64,000 nt of DNA from Viridibacterium sp047600765 (GTDB lineage: Bacteria; Pseudomonadota; Gammaproteobacteria; Burkholderiales; Rhodocyclaceae), in assembly GCA_047600765.1 (NCBI GenBank), contig JASGKF010000001.1, forward strand, positions 1,674,001 through 1,738,000, in the 5' to 3' direction. Positions 8,460-17,420 of the stretch are shown one piece after another. A program made the position numbers and the translations under genes. A model generated the notes under the pieces. It was not told the origin of the DNA and did no database searches. It saw only the letters and a program-made list of their open reading frames with translations. Positions within the stretch are counted from its first letter, which is position 1. The number at the start of each line of letters is the position of its first letter.

Positions 8460-9407
8460 ATGATCCGCACCGTACTTCTGCTCGGCGGCACAGGCTTCAT
8501 CGGCAAGGCGCTCGCCGAGGCACTTACCACGGCGGGTCTGCGTCTCATCGTGCCGACGCGCACCCTGCGCCACGCCGACGCCTTGCGTCTGCTGCCGGGC
8601 ACCGAGATCGTCCAGGTCGACGTGCTCGATACTGGCCGTCTGAGCCAGCTGATGGCCTGCGCCGACGCCGTGGTCAATCTGGTCGGCGTGCTGCATTCCG
8701 AATGCGACAGCCCCTACGGCCCCGAATTCGCCTGCGCCCACGTCGAATTACCGCGCGTCATCGCCGCCGCCGCACGACTCACGGGCGTCCGCCGCATCAT
8801 CCACGTCAGCGCCCTCGGTGCCGACCCGCATGGCCCCTCCGAATACCTGCGCTCCAAGGCCGACGGCGAAGCGGCCATCCGCGAAGCCGGCACCGGCATC
8901 CGCTGGACCATCTTCCGCCCCTCCGTGGTCTTTGGCGCGCAGGACAACTTCCTCAACCTGTTCGCCCGCCTGCTGCGCTACACGCCGGTGTTTCCCCTTG
9001 GCGGCGCACATGCCCGCTTCCAGCCCGTGCATGTCGGTGATGTAGTGGCCGCCATCCGCCACGCCCTGCTCACGGGCGAGGGCGCCGACAGCACGCTGGA
9101 ACTGGCCGGGCCACGCATCTACACGCTGGCCGACCTGGTACGCCTCGTTGCCCGCCTCATTGGCCGGCGCGTCTTCGTCATCCCCCTGCCGCGGGCGCTT
9201 GCCATGGCGCAAGCAGCCCTCATGGAATGCTTGCCCGGCCCCCTCATGAGCCGCGACAATGTGCGTTCCATGCAGCGCGACAACATCGCCAGCGCCGAAC
9301 CTTTGCCCTTCGGCCTGACTCCTACCGCCATTGAATCCATCGCGCCACGCTGGCTGAACCCGGCACCACGCTCGTTCGACCAGTACCGCCGACAGGCCCG
9401 ACGCTGA
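8460..9407 (+). CDS. NAD(P)-binding epimerase-like protein, NDUFA9/complex I assembly type
   Basis: This is an extended short-chain dehydrogenase with the Rossmann loop GGTGFIG at residues 9-15, VVNLVGVL, and a YLRSKADGE segment giving the YxxxK pair. A FRPSVVFG stretch follows. This pattern is typical of the NDUFA9-like atypical SDR group, which bind NADP and often act structurally rather than catalytically. It starts 115 bp after slt and ends 12 bp before murB, so it is likely co-transcribed with murB. The substrate is unknown. Confidence 0.85.
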   Translation: MIRTVLLLGGTGFIGKALAEALTTAGLRLIVPTRTLRHADALRLLPGTEIVQVDVLDTGRLSQLMACADAVVNLVGVLHSECDSPYGPEFACAHVELPRVIAAAARLTGVRRIIHVSALGADPHGPSEYLRSKADGEAAIREAGTGIRWTIFRPSVVFGAQDNFLNLFARLLRYTPVFPLGGAHARFQPVHVGDVVAAIRHALLTGEGADSTLELAGPRIYTLADLVRLVARLIGRRVFVIPLPRALAMAQAALMECLPGPLMSRDNVRSMQRDNIASAEPLPFGLTPTAIESIAPRWLNPAPRSFDQYRRQARR

Positions 9408-9419
9408 ACACGACTCCGC

Positions 9420-10445
9420 ATGCTCCTGCCCATCTTCGAAGACATACCGCTCGCCGATCTCAACACCCTGCGCCTGCCGGCCCGCGCCGAACGCTATGCC
9501 GAGATCCACTCGCCTGAACAGCTCATCAAGCTGATCGAGCGTGGCGACCTCGCCACGCAGCGCGTCTTCATCCTTGGCGGTGGCAGCAACATCGTGCTCA
9601 AGGGCGACCTCAGTGCCTTCGTCCTGCACATGCGCATCCCCGGCCACATGCTGGCGACCGAACTCGACGACGCCTGGATCGTGCGCGCCGGCGCGGGCGA
9701 AAACTGGCATGAGTTCGTGCGCTGGACGCTGGACCAGGGCTGGGGCGGGCTCGAAAACCTCTCGCTGATTCCCGGCACTGTCGGCGCTGCGCCCATCCAG
9801 AACATCGGCGCCTATGGTGTCGAACTCGCCGACCGCTTCTTCGCCCTCGAAGCCGTGGATCTGCGTAGCGGCCGCATCATCAGTTTCGACAAGGACGCCT
9901 GCCAGTTCGCTTACCGCGACAGCTTGTTCAAGCATCAGGGTGCAGCAGGCCGCTTCGTCATCACGGCCGTGAGCTTCCGCCTGCCCAAGGACTGGCAGCC
10001 CGTCACCAGCTACGCAGACGTGTCGAGCCACCTCGAACAGAACGGCATCGACGCGCCCACGCCGCGCGACATCTCGGACGCCGTCATCGCCATCCGCTCA
10101 CGCAAGCTCCCCGACCCCGCCAAGCTGCCCAACGCCGGCAGCTTCTTCAAGAATCCCGTCGTCACGCAGGCCCAGTTCGACACCCTGCTGCGCGACTGGC
10201 CGCAACTCGCCAACAATCCGCAGGCGGATGGCACGGTCAAGCTCTCAGCAGGCTGGCTCATCGAACGCGCCGGCTGGAAAGGCCGCAACCTCGGCCCGGT
10301 CGGCATGTACGAGAAGCAGGCGCTGGTGATGGTCAATCACGGTGATGCCAAGGGCGAGGACGTGCTGCGTCTGGCCAGCGAGGTCACCGCAGCGGTGGAA
10401 GGCATGTTCGGTGTGCGGCTGGAGCAGGAGCCAATACTGGTGTGA
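9420..10445 (+). CDS. murB: UDP-N-acetylenolpyruvoylglucosamine reductase MurB
   Basis: MurB is an FAD enzyme that makes UDP-N-acetylmuramate in peptidoglycan synthesis. The sequence shows NTLRLPARAERY, the flavin loop ILGGGSNIVL, NIGAYGVE, the FAYRDSLFK segment with the active-site Tyr-Arg, and NAGSFFKNP with the proton-donor serine. It ends LEQEPILV, which carries the conserved glutamate. This is the type I (E. coli-like) form, with the extra loop after YRDS. At 341 aa the length is standard. The terminator that follows it ends the slt-side run of plus-strand genes. Confidence 0.96.
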   Translation: MLLPIFEDIPLADLNTLRLPARAERYAEIHSPEQLIKLIERGDLATQRVFILGGGSNIVLKGDLSAFVLHMRIPGHMLATELDDAWIVRAGAGENWHEFVRWTLDQGWGGLENLSLIPGTVGAAPIQNIGAYGVELADRFFALEAVDLRSGRIISFDKDACQFAYRDSLFKHQGAAGRFVITAVSFRLPKDWQPVTSYADVSSHLEQNGIDAPTPRDISDAVIAIRSRKLPDPAKLPNAGSFFKNPVVTQAQFDTLLRDWPQLANNPQADGTVKLSAGWLIERAGWKGRNLGPVGMYEKQALVMVNHGDAKGEDVLRLASEVTAAVEGMFGVRLEQEPILV

Positions 10446-10463
10446 GCTTTGCATCAATCCAAT

Positions 10464-10493
10464 AAAAACGGCAGCCCGCGGGCTGCCGTTTTT
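10464..10493. terminator. Bidirectional terminator between murB and pectate lyase
   Basis: The stem CGGCAGCCC/GGGCTGCCG has a 2-nt loop and is flanked by five As and five Ts. It serves both converging genes. A near-identical core (CGGCAGCC) forms the terminator at 12879-12910. Confidence 0.92.
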
Positions 10494-10509
10494 ATTAACG
10501 CATTTCAGA

Positions 10510-12438
10510 TCACGGCAAACCACCACCGGTGATGGTCACACTATCAAACTTCACGGCCGCCGCATTCCCGTTCTCGCCCGACGATACGGCAAAACCGGCG
10601 TAAAGCGTCGCAGCTGTCATGCTGATATTGGTCACTTCAGTCCAGGTTGTGCCATTGCTCGACGCTGCTGAATACACCGCATTGCCCACGCGCTTGATGC
10701 GAATCCACACCGGCAGGGACGAGCTGCTGAAACCACTGATCGCAGCCTTTGCATTCCCCTGGATTGCTGCCCGGATTTCACCCGTACTGGTGTAGCGCGC
10801 AGTCCAGGCAAAACTAGGCGTTCCTGTCAAACCATCTGTTGCAATCAAACCGGCACGTGTGTTCGCAGACGAAGTTCCGCCTTGAGCCGTCATCCGCGCA
10901 GTCATCACAAAATCGCCAGTCAGCGGCATGTGCTTGAAATAGAAGTTGTAGGTGTTGGTGTTGTCAACCTTGCCCGCACCACTGACCGTGTATTCGCCGG
11001 CACTAACAGAGTCAGAACCAGCTGCCGTCACGTTGCTGCTCATGTTCTTCGCGCCAACACCTGTGTCACAGGTGAATGCCGCTGTGCATACGGGTGTCGG
11101 GCCCACGCTCGATGTTGCGGACGAGGACGAAGCTGCGCTCGAGCTGACTGCCGAAGAGCTGGCGCTTGACGCAACCGACGAAGACGAGCTGTTGCTGCTT
11201 GAGCTCGAACTGAAGCTGCTGGACGAGCTGCTCGAAGACGAGCTTTGCGGCATCTTGCCCGCGCCAGCACCCGCCACAACGATGGCCGGAATATCTGCTG
11301 CGGGGTCCAGCGTGTAGACGTAAGGGATGGTGATGGAGGTCGTTGATACGGGGTCCGGACCTGCCGGGTGCTCCTTGTTGGCCACATTGGGCACCCAGGT
11401 CACGTTCGCGCCGAAGATGTTTCCGCTGACATCCCAGAAGCCCATGTCATCCGTGTAGAAGGTGCCGATCGGATTCTTGGCGTTGGTGAAGTAGTTGTTC
11501 TCGGCCTTGATCTTGCCACCGATGCGCGGGTTCATACCGGACTCGATAATGCCGTCGAAGTAGTTGTTGAACGAGTGCGCTGTGGCGTGCCGCAACAGGG
11601 GCATGCGCGAATGGAGGTTCTTGTAGTAGTTGTGGTGATAGGTCACCGGGCCATTGGTGTTGTCGCTATCACTGGAGCCCACGAGGCCACCACGCTCGGA
11701 GTTCATCAAGATGCTCCAGGAGAGCGTGACGTACTGGGTGCCGTCCTTCATGTCGAACAGGCCATCGTAGCCTTGGGCTTCACCGCCCGAAGCCTCCAGC
11801 GTGACGTGGTCCACCCACACGTAGGACACATCGCTTTCCATGCCGATCGCGTCGCCGCCGTTTGATGTTGGCGTACCGGACTTCTTCACGTTGCGCACAT
11901 GCACGTTGCGGATGATGATGTTCTTCGCGTCGCGGATGTGGATGCCGATCTGGTCGAAGATGGCGTTGCTGCCCACACCAATGATCGAGACGTTCTGGAT
12001 GCCCTTGAGCTCGATCAAGTCGGCCTCAACAGTGCTGACGCACGAGCCAGCCGGCTTGGTCGTATTGCCGTGATTGATGGTGCCGTTGACCATGATGATG
12101 GTCGGCGTGGTCTTCGTGGCACGACTACACAAAGCCTGGTTGAGCTCGGTGCCCGTGGTGACCGTCACCGTCGTGCCGCCCGTGCCGCCCGTAGTACCTG
12201 TGTTCAGCGTCGAATAGCCGACCTGCTGGTCGACAAAGGCATAGCTGGTTGCCGAAGAGCTGCTGGAAGAGCTTGAAACCACCGATGACGACGAACTGGA
12301 CGTCGTGGTCGAAGAGCTCGAAGCTCCCGCCGGCGACGATGCGCCACCACCTCCACCCCCACCACCGCCGCCACCACAAGCCGCCAAGGCGACGAGCATT
12401 GCTGCCGCAGCAATGCGGCCAAGGTCCAGTTGCATCAT
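10510..12438 (-). CDS. Pectate lyase (PL1 family) lipoprotein with Ser-rich linkers and C-terminal sandwich module
   Basis: This secreted enzyme should cleave polygalacturonate by beta-elimination. It starts with a lipoprotein signal (lipobox LAAC, C21), then about eleven glycines and a poly-Ser/Thr linker. The PL1 beta-helix covers roughly residues 65-395, with NVSIIGVGSNAIF, DAIGMESDVSYVWVDHVTLE, and SRMPLLR giving the catalytic-arginine motif RxPxxR. A second Ser linker (about 400-455) leads to a C-terminal module of about 180 aa (FYFKHMPLTGDFVMTARM) resembling a concanavalin-like sandwich, possibly for carbohydrate binding. GGAGACAGAC precedes the ATG, as in the paralogue at 12933. Confidence 0.9.
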   Translation of the reverse strand: MMQLDLGRIAAAAMLVALAACGGGGGGGGGGGASSPAGASSSSTTTSSSSSSVVSSSSSSSSATSYAFVDQQVGYSTLNTGTTGGTGGTTVTVTTGTELNQALCSRATKTTPTIIMVNGTINHGNTTKPAGSCVSTVEADLIELKGIQNVSIIGVGSNAIFDQIGIHIRDAKNIIIRNVHVRNVKKSGTPTSNGGDAIGMESDVSYVWVDHVTLEASGGEAQGYDGLFDMKDGTQYVTLSWSILMNSERGGLVGSSDSDNTNGPVTYHHNYYKNLHSRMPLLRHATAHSFNNYFDGIIESGMNPRIGGKIKAENNYFTNAKNPIGTFYTDDMGFWDVSGNIFGANVTWVPNVANKEHPAGPDPVSTTSITIPYVYTLDPAADIPAIVVAGAGAGKMPQSSSSSSSSSSFSSSSSSNSSSSSVASSASSSAVSSSAASSSSATSSVGPTPVCTAAFTCDTGVGAKNMSSNVTAAGSDSVSAGEYTVSGAGKVDNTNTYNFYFKHMPLTGDFVMTARMTAQGGTSSANTRAGLIATDGLTGTPSFAWTARYTSTGEIRAAIQGNAKAAISGFSSSSLPVWIRIKRVGNAVYSAASSNGTTWTEVTNISMTAATLYAGFAVSSGENGNAAAVKFDSVTITGGGLP

Positions 12439-12499
12439 GTCTGTCTCCAGCTACTGTTATTTATTGTGCGCACCGCCTTCCTGGAAGCCTGGAGCCGGT

Positions 12500-12546
12500 G
12501 TCAGGTTTTGTCCTACAGCTTGAAACTGTACGAGATCTGGTTTTCC
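12500..12546 (-). promoter_or_regulatory. Shared upstream element of pectate lyase 1
   Basis: Read on the minus strand, this block carries GGAAAACC, then AGTT, then GCTGTAGGA and an A-rich stretch. It aligns without gaps to 15394-15440, upstream of the second pectate lyase, with 29 of 47 positions identical by my count. Identity is concentrated in the outer blocks, as expected for a promoter or regulator site rather than for coding remnants. It lies 62-108 nt upstream of the start codon. Confidence 0.6.
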
Positions 12547-12878
12547 CTTACTAGTCGGAAATCACCAATCACCATGATTTCGTGAATGATTTCCGGTATT
12601 TAGTAACTCGGGGCCGGTCAGCTTCACGGCACAGAACATGGCTAGAGCTAGCACCGGCAAGGCCAAGCGCGGTATGCCTTGAAGAACGCGCATCTTCAGG
12701 CTGTGTGGCAGGCAAACAACAATTCACAGGGTCGAACACGTAGATCTGGGTCAGAAGCGGCACAAATCCCATTCAACACCCCTGCTTGGGCTGTCAGGCA
12801 GAATGGTTTTGATGGTTCTCAATCGGGTTCGGCAACGCTGCGTTGGTCGCTACCCAGCGCGGACCTGTTGCAGCAAAC

Positions 12879-12910
12879 AAAAAACGGCAGCCTTATGGCT
12901 GCCGTTTTTT
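12879..12910 (-). terminator. Terminator of pectate lyase 2
   Basis: The stem CGGCAGCC/GGCTGCCG has a TTAT loop. The six As on its left read as a U-tract on the minus strand, downstream of the 12933 stop codon. Confidence 0.88.
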
Positions 12911-12932
12911 GTTGTTATTTGCTTCCGTACTA

Positions 12933-15317
12933 TCAGTTGCAGCTCAGCGAAGCGCTATCCAGACCCACGCTGTTCGACGACTCCGTGCGGAACATGAGGA
13001 ATGATCCACCCGTAAAGCCGGATGTGTTCAGGTTGATGGGCCACGAATAGGTCCCGTTGGCAGCCAAGGTATTCGTCGCCACCTCAACCACTTTGGACGC
13101 AGAGCCATGCACGGAATTGCTGCCGCCAGTGGTGTTGTTGTCTACGAGGATCTGGAACTTGCCCGTCCCGGTTCCCGCTGTGGCCACCGTAATGGTCACC
13201 GTGCAAGTCTTGCCATTGATGGTGAAGATGCCGCTTGGCGTGGCCGTACCGGATGTCGTGGTGGTGCCGCGCTCACCGACCGTGAATCGCGCGCCGGACA
13301 AGGTCAACACCCCGCTGGCGACAGTCGTGCCTGACACGTTGCGATACATCGCCTTGCTGCTGTCGTCCGGTTGCGCCGCGTATGCCGTCGTGAAGAAGGT
13401 GCTGGTCGTCGCCGTCGTGCCGAAGTTTTCACTCCAGCTGCCTGTAACACCCGGCGCTACCGACGAAGCGCTACTTGCCGAAGACGAAACACTGCTCGCG
13501 GCCGATGAGGCACTCGACGCCGTAGAGGAAGAGACGCTCGACGAAACCGAAGACGAGGAGCTGGACGCCGTCCCACTCGTGATCGAACGCGCCGTGCCCT
13601 TGGTACTGAACATGCCAATACGACCGGCGCCGCTCTCTTCTTCAATCTTCGCACGTGCCACATTGGCATCCAGGGCCGTATAGCTGTAGGGCGGCAGCCA
13701 GGCGATGTCAGCCGTCGGCAGACCTTCGCCCGAGCATGTAGCAACCGACAGCGCAGAGGTCACATCGATGGCGCCGGTGTACAAAGTGCTCCAGACCTTG
13801 CCATCGTCCGTCTTGTCGCTGATGAATTGGGCGCCCGCAACACGATAGCCAACACCGTCCTTGCCACCAACCAGCTTGCCGCACACTTCTTTCGGTTTGA
13901 GGCCGGTGAAGTAGTGGAAGTTGTTCTCGTTGAAGACGGAAGACTGGTAACGAACATCGAGGCCGTTTTCGAACTTGTGCCCGTAGGTTGCTGTCCCGGT
14001 CGTGCCTTCCATCAGGTTGTTGTAGGTATGCAGCTGACCAAAGCGGATGAGGGGATGGCGTGATGACAAGCCATTCCACCACAGCTGGTTGAAGGTCACG
14101 TGCAAGCGGCCTGCATCGCTCCATGCACGACCGGAGTCACCGTTGCCAACCAGGGTGGTCTTGCCGTGATCGCCGATGAAGGTGCTGGAGACTGTCACGT
14201 AGTCCGAACCACGAACAACGTCGAGCGCGCCGTCATGACGCGTGTCAGACGCGAGGGAGTCCGGCGTATCGCCATCCGTGATGGTGACGTGATCCACCCA
14301 GATGTTCTGAGCCCGCGAAATCGTGACGCCATCCGCATAGGCATTGCCTGAATCTTCAGGGTTCACATCCCAGGGCGTATCGATCTTGAGGTTGCGGATG
14401 ATGACGTTGCGTGTCCAGGTCGGATAGTCATCGCCATCCTTGCCGGCCGTAATCCAAGCCTTGAAGTCTGCTTCAGGATCCGAGCTTCCGTTGGTCAATT
14501 CACTGCCAATCAGAATTGTCGTGCCCGTAATGCGCGCGGGTTTGCCGTCCGTGCCGTTGATGCCAACCAGCGTGGTATTGGACGGAATCATGATCGAGCC
14601 ACCCATCTTCTGGTCGCTGTAGCTGGTGTACTCGATGAACGTGCCGTTGTTGTTGCTCAGGCGCAGATCAATGTGGCCAACGACCCGAATGATTTTCGGC
14701 TCGTTCTGAGCTTCATTGATCGCAGCAACGAGTTGCTGTCCGTTGAACACGGTATAGATACGGTTGGCAGCAGCATTGCGGCCACCGGTAACCACGACCT
14801 TGCCGTGGGTGATGGTTGCAGCGGTACCACTGCTACGTCGATAGCTGTGCCATCCGGCATCCGGTGCCACATCGCATTCCAGCGACGTCAGTGCGCCACC
14901 GGTAGGGTCGGTTGTCGCAAGCTGCCAAACCGGCTTGGCTGGCGCAGCCTGGTAGTTGGTCGGGTCATGCAGTTTGTTGACCAGGACAGGCGCGGAGTAA
15001 TTCCGGATGCCGTAGGGCGCCGACTGAAATGGCGTGCTGGCGCCTGTCAATGTCTTGGCGTCAGTGCCTGCCAGCGTAATGGCCGGACAAGTGCCGGCAG
15101 AAGTCACCAGCGACGTGCTGCTGCTGGAAGCGCTCGACGCTACGACAGATGAACTGGCGCTGGAGCTGCTGCCCGACGCACTCGCGCCAGACGACGCCGA
15201 ACTTGCAGTGCCGCTACCACTGGCACCTCCTCCTCCACCACCACCGCCGCCACCGCATGCTGCGAGGGCAAGGAATGCGAACGCCACGGCACCGCGGCGC
15301 AAATCGATTTGCGTCAT
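12933..15317 (-). CDS. Pectate lyase (PL1 family) lipoprotein, second paralogue
   Basis: This is another secreted PL1 pectate lyase. From ATG 15317 the protein opens MTQIDLRRGAVAF with lipobox LAAC (C21), about ten glycines and a Ser/Ala linker. The catalytic beta-helix spans roughly residues 75-560, with VTISRAQNIWVDHVTI, DALDVVRGSDYVTVS, and SSRHPLIRFG carrying RxPxxR. A Ser-rich linker then joins a C-terminal beta-rich module of about 155 aa that differs from that of the neighbour. At 794 aa it is long for the family because of linkers and insertions. GGTGGAGACAGAC before the ATG matches the leader of the paralogue, which supports starting here rather than 11 codons earlier. Confidence 0.9.
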   Translation of the reverse strand: MTQIDLRRGAVAFAFLALAACGGGGGGGGGGASGSGTASSASSGASASGSSSSASSSVVASSASSSSTSLVTSAGTCPAITLAGTDAKTLTGASTPFQSAPYGIRNYSAPVLVNKLHDPTNYQAAPAKPVWQLATTDPTGGALTSLECDVAPDAGWHSYRRSSGTAATITHGKVVVTGGRNAAANRIYTVFNGQQLVAAINEAQNEPKIIRVVGHIDLRLSNNNGTFIEYTSYSDQKMGGSIMIPSNTTLVGINGTDGKPARITGTTILIGSELTNGSSDPEADFKAWITAGKDGDDYPTWTRNVIIRNLKIDTPWDVNPEDSGNAYADGVTISRAQNIWVDHVTITDGDTPDSLASDTRHDGALDVVRGSDYVTVSSTFIGDHGKTTLVGNGDSGRAWSDAGRLHVTFNQLWWNGLSSRHPLIRFGQLHTYNNLMEGTTGTATYGHKFENGLDVRYQSSVFNENNFHYFTGLKPKEVCGKLVGGKDGVGYRVAGAQFISDKTDDGKVWSTLYTGAIDVTSALSVATCSGEGLPTADIAWLPPYSYTALDANVARAKIEEESGAGRIGMFSTKGTARSITSGTASSSSSSVSSSVSSSTASSASSAASSVSSSASSASSVAPGVTGSWSENFGTTATTSTFFTTAYAAQPDDSSKAMYRNVSGTTVASGVLTLSGARFTVGERGTTTTSGTATPSGIFTINGKTCTVTITVATAGTGTGKFQILVDNNTTGGSNSVHGSASKVVEVATNTLAANGTYSWPINLNTSGFTGGSFLMFRTESSNSVGLDSASLSCN

Positions 15318-15393
15318 GTCTGTCTCCACCAGCTGCTGTCGTTGATGCATTGCTGCATTGATACGACCGACTTCCCGAAGCGGCCGCCCGGTT

Positions 15394-15440
15394 GTCGGTT
15401 TTTTTCTTACAGCGGTGAACTTAGGTGATACGGGTTTTCC
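15394..15440 (-). promoter_or_regulatory. Shared upstream element of pectate lyase 2
   Basis: This is the counterpart of 12500-12546. On the minus strand GGAAAACC, AGTTC, GCTGTAAGA and an A-run sit at the same relative spacing. It lies 77-123 nt upstream of ATG 15317. The AT-rich stretch from 15441 to 15500 lies just beyond it. Confidence 0.6.
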
Positions 15441-15555
15441 TGACCAGACAAAAATTGCTAAAAACGATTTTTATGTCGTTTGATTTGCGTTTTTTGCAAA
15501 TAGGCGTCAATGGGCCGCTTGGCAGAAATGGCCTTCAAGCCTTACTGGACAAGGC

Positions 15556-16803
15556 TCAGCGGGCGATTCGCTCGATCCGCAGGGTGTCTTCGGCAAGCGA
15601 GCTGTCTGGCAGAACAGCCAGTCGTGCGGGACGCATTGCGGGGGGCAAAGCCTGGCGGAAGGCCTCTGCCCAGATGCGGACGGACGGAGCGCGAACGTCG
15701 GCAGCGCGGATCTGCGGCGCCTTGTTCTGCCCCATCAACACCCAGCGCTTGGCCGCTAGCTGAGGCGAGCTGCCCAGGCTGGAGTCGAACGCCATGCCAC
15801 CTTTGCGTGCCGACAAATGCTCGGGCTCGGCAAGCGGTGCTGGAGCTGGCGGCGGCGCAGGTGCGGGTGCCGCTGCACGGGGTGGCGCCGCAGCGGGGGC
15901 AGGGGCAGTCATCACCGGCGCTGCATCGGCTTTGGCAAGACGCTTGTCCGCGGCCACGCCGGCACTCTCCGCCATCGCGCTGGCGGATGGTGCAGCAGGC
16001 TTGGGCGCTGCGGCGGCCAGCACTTCCTGTCGCGGCTGCTCTGCCTGCTCGCGCATCGGCTCGGCACGCTCGACACGGCGGGCCTGCCGCGCCGCTTCAT
16101 AGGCATTGAGCACCGCAGCCATGTCTTCTTCAGTCGGCGTCGGTTGCTGCGCAGCCCCGCTGCGCATCTTCTTTTCAGGCACGACCGAGACGACGGCACG
16201 CGGCTCCAGCGTGATGACCTGCATGGGTGGTGATGCGGAAGCGGCAGGCGCCCCCCCCGCGGTCACCGGCGCACTGTCGGACAGGACGCCACCCGTCGCG
16301 GCCGCAGCCACGGCCGCTTCGGCGGGCGCGTCGCCGCGCGATGGCAGCAGCTCTGGCGCCTGCCAGTTGCGCACACCGATGCCCACCGCAACCACGGCCA
16401 CGCCTGCCAGCGCAAAGCGCGGCGCCCACAGCATCCAGCGGCTCTTTTCGCGCTTGCGCGCTGCAGGCTGGCGCTGCGGCTGAGCCTCCACCCACATCGA
16501 GGTGATCTCGCTGACGTCGTGTCCCAACACCTCGCGCGCAGGCTTGCCCGCCTTCATCGCGCCGATCACGGCATCGTGGCGCGGCTGCTGGGCAGCCTGG
16601 ATGCGCGCCGCCTCAGCGAGAAAACCCGCGGTAAGGCTGGCCGGCGGCTCGAAACTCAGCGAAGCACGCTGTGTCTGCGCGGCCGTCGCCAGCTGGGCAA
16701 ACCAGGCCTCCATGCCAGCCGGGGGCTCGAACTGCGGCACAGCAGCCAGCAAGGCCGCCAGATGGCCACGCCCTTCGACGAATTCATCCGCCGCGCGGTT
16801 CAT
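15556..16803 (-). CDS. Putative membrane-anchored anti-sigma factor
   Basis: The gene overlaps the 3' end of the ECF sigma gene by 4 bp, which is the usual arrangement for an anti-sigma partner. The first 120 residues are soluble and helical (MNRAADEFVEGRGHLAALL). One transmembrane segment lies at about 127-146 (APRFALAGVAVVAVGIGV). A long Ala/Pro-rich tether of about 200 residues follows, including a run of AP repeats, then a C-terminal domain of about 70 residues (LAAKRWVLMGQNKAPQIRA). I see no canonical zinc-binding ZAS motif, so the assignment rests on context and topology. Confidence 0.72.
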   Translation of the reverse strand: MNRAADEFVEGRGHLAALLAAVPQFEPPAGMEAWFAQLATAAQTQRASLSFEPPASLTAGFLAEAARIQAAQQPRHDAVIGAMKAGKPAREVLGHDVSEITSMWVEAQPQRQPAARKREKSRWMLWAPRFALAGVAVVAVGIGVRNWQAPELLPSRGDAPAEAAVAAAATGGVLSDSAPVTAGGAPAASASPPMQVITLEPRAVVSVVPEKKMRSGAAQQPTPTEEDMAAVLNAYEAARQARRVERAEPMREQAEQPRQEVLAAAAPKPAAPSASAMAESAGVAADKRLAKADAAPVMTAPAPAAAPPRAAAPAPAPPPAPAPLAEPEHLSARKGGMAFDSSLGSSPQLAAKRWVLMGQNKAPQIRAADVRAPSVRIWAEAFRQALPPAMRPARLAVLPDSSLAEDTLRIERIAR

Positions 16804-17363
16804 GACGGCGCCTCCAGCTCGTTGCGCAGCCGCGCAAACGCATAGCGCAGACGGCTCTTGACGGTCTCGAAGCGCTCGCCGACGGTGTGGGCGATCTCTT
16901 CGAGACTCATCTCGCTGAAGTAACGCAAGGCCACCACTTCGCGCTGCGCCGGCGGCAAGCGCAGCAGGGCGGCACGCACGCGGCCGATGTCCTGTTGAAG
17001 CGCCAGCACGGTGTCGACGCCCAGATCGTCCGTCGGCAGCTCGGGCAGGTCTTCGACCTCCTCACGCGTCTGCTCGGCCGCACTCTTCTTCAGATCAAGC
17101 CAGGTGTTGCGGGCGATCTGGAACAGGAAGGTGCGGAAGGCGGATTGCGGACTGTAGTCCGCGCAGCGTGTCATGAGCTTCACCCAGGCTTTCTGCGTGA
17201 TGTCCTCGGCCTCAGCCGCGTTGCCCTGGCACAGCCAGGCGACGAAGTTGTACAAGGCACGGTTATGCCGACGGAACAGCTCGCTGGCCGGCGCTTCGAT
17301 CACGCCATTGGCAACCAGCAGCATCAGTTCTTCGTCGGGGAGTCGGGCGAGGTCGGCGGACAT
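16800..17363 (-). CDS. ECF-type RNA polymerase sigma factor
   Basis: This 187-aa protein has sigma region 2 (NFVAWLCQGNAAEAEDITQKAWVKL, FRTFLFQIARNTWLDL) and region 4 (LPPAQREVVALRYFSEMSLEEIA, then VKSRLRYAFARLR). The two regions are joined by an acidic linker. It would direct RNA polymerase to a small regulon. It lies between a VWA lipoprotein gene and a putative anti-sigma gene, all on the minus strand. The order VWA, sigma, anti-sigma suggests a cell-envelope signalling unit. The regulon cannot be predicted from the sequence. Confidence 0.92.
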   Translation of the reverse strand: MSADLARLPDEELMLLVANGVIEAPASELFRRHNRALYNFVAWLCQGNAAEAEDITQKAWVKLMTRCADYSPQSAFRTFLFQIARNTWLDLKKSAAEQTREEVEDLPELPTDDLGVDTVLALQQDIGRVRAALLRLPPAQREVVALRYFSEMSLEEIAHTVGERFETVKSRLRYAFARLRNELEAPS

Positions 17364-17383
17364 GGCCCGAGTATAGAGGAAGC

Positions 17384-17412
17384 GCAGGATGGGCTCGGCG
17401 AGCCCATCCTGC
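17384..17412 (-). repeat. Perfect 13-bp hairpin between VWA and sigma genes
   Basis: GCAGGATGGGCTC (17384-17396) and its exact complement (17400-17412) surround a 3-nt loop. The hairpin lies 9 nt after the VWA stop codon and 21 nt before the sigma start. There is no T tract, so it may attenuate or process the transcript. The core TGGGCTC/GAGCCCA is shared with the palindrome at 50722-50740. Confidence 0.7.
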
Positions 17413-17420
17413 CGCCCGGC

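Larger units (their letters stand above)
12439..12932. other. Intergenic region upstream of pectate lyase 1
   Basis: These 494 bp hold the leader and probable promoter of the 10510-12438 gene (including the shared element at 12500-12546) and the terminator of the next pectate lyase. I see no supported coding frame in the remaining stretch from about 12550 to 12870. Confidence 0.6.

Noticed and set aside
11368..11865. 165-codon plus-strand frame opposite pectate lyase 1
   Set aside because: Antisense to the well-supported PL1 domain and rich in Val/His/Arg with no recognisable motif.
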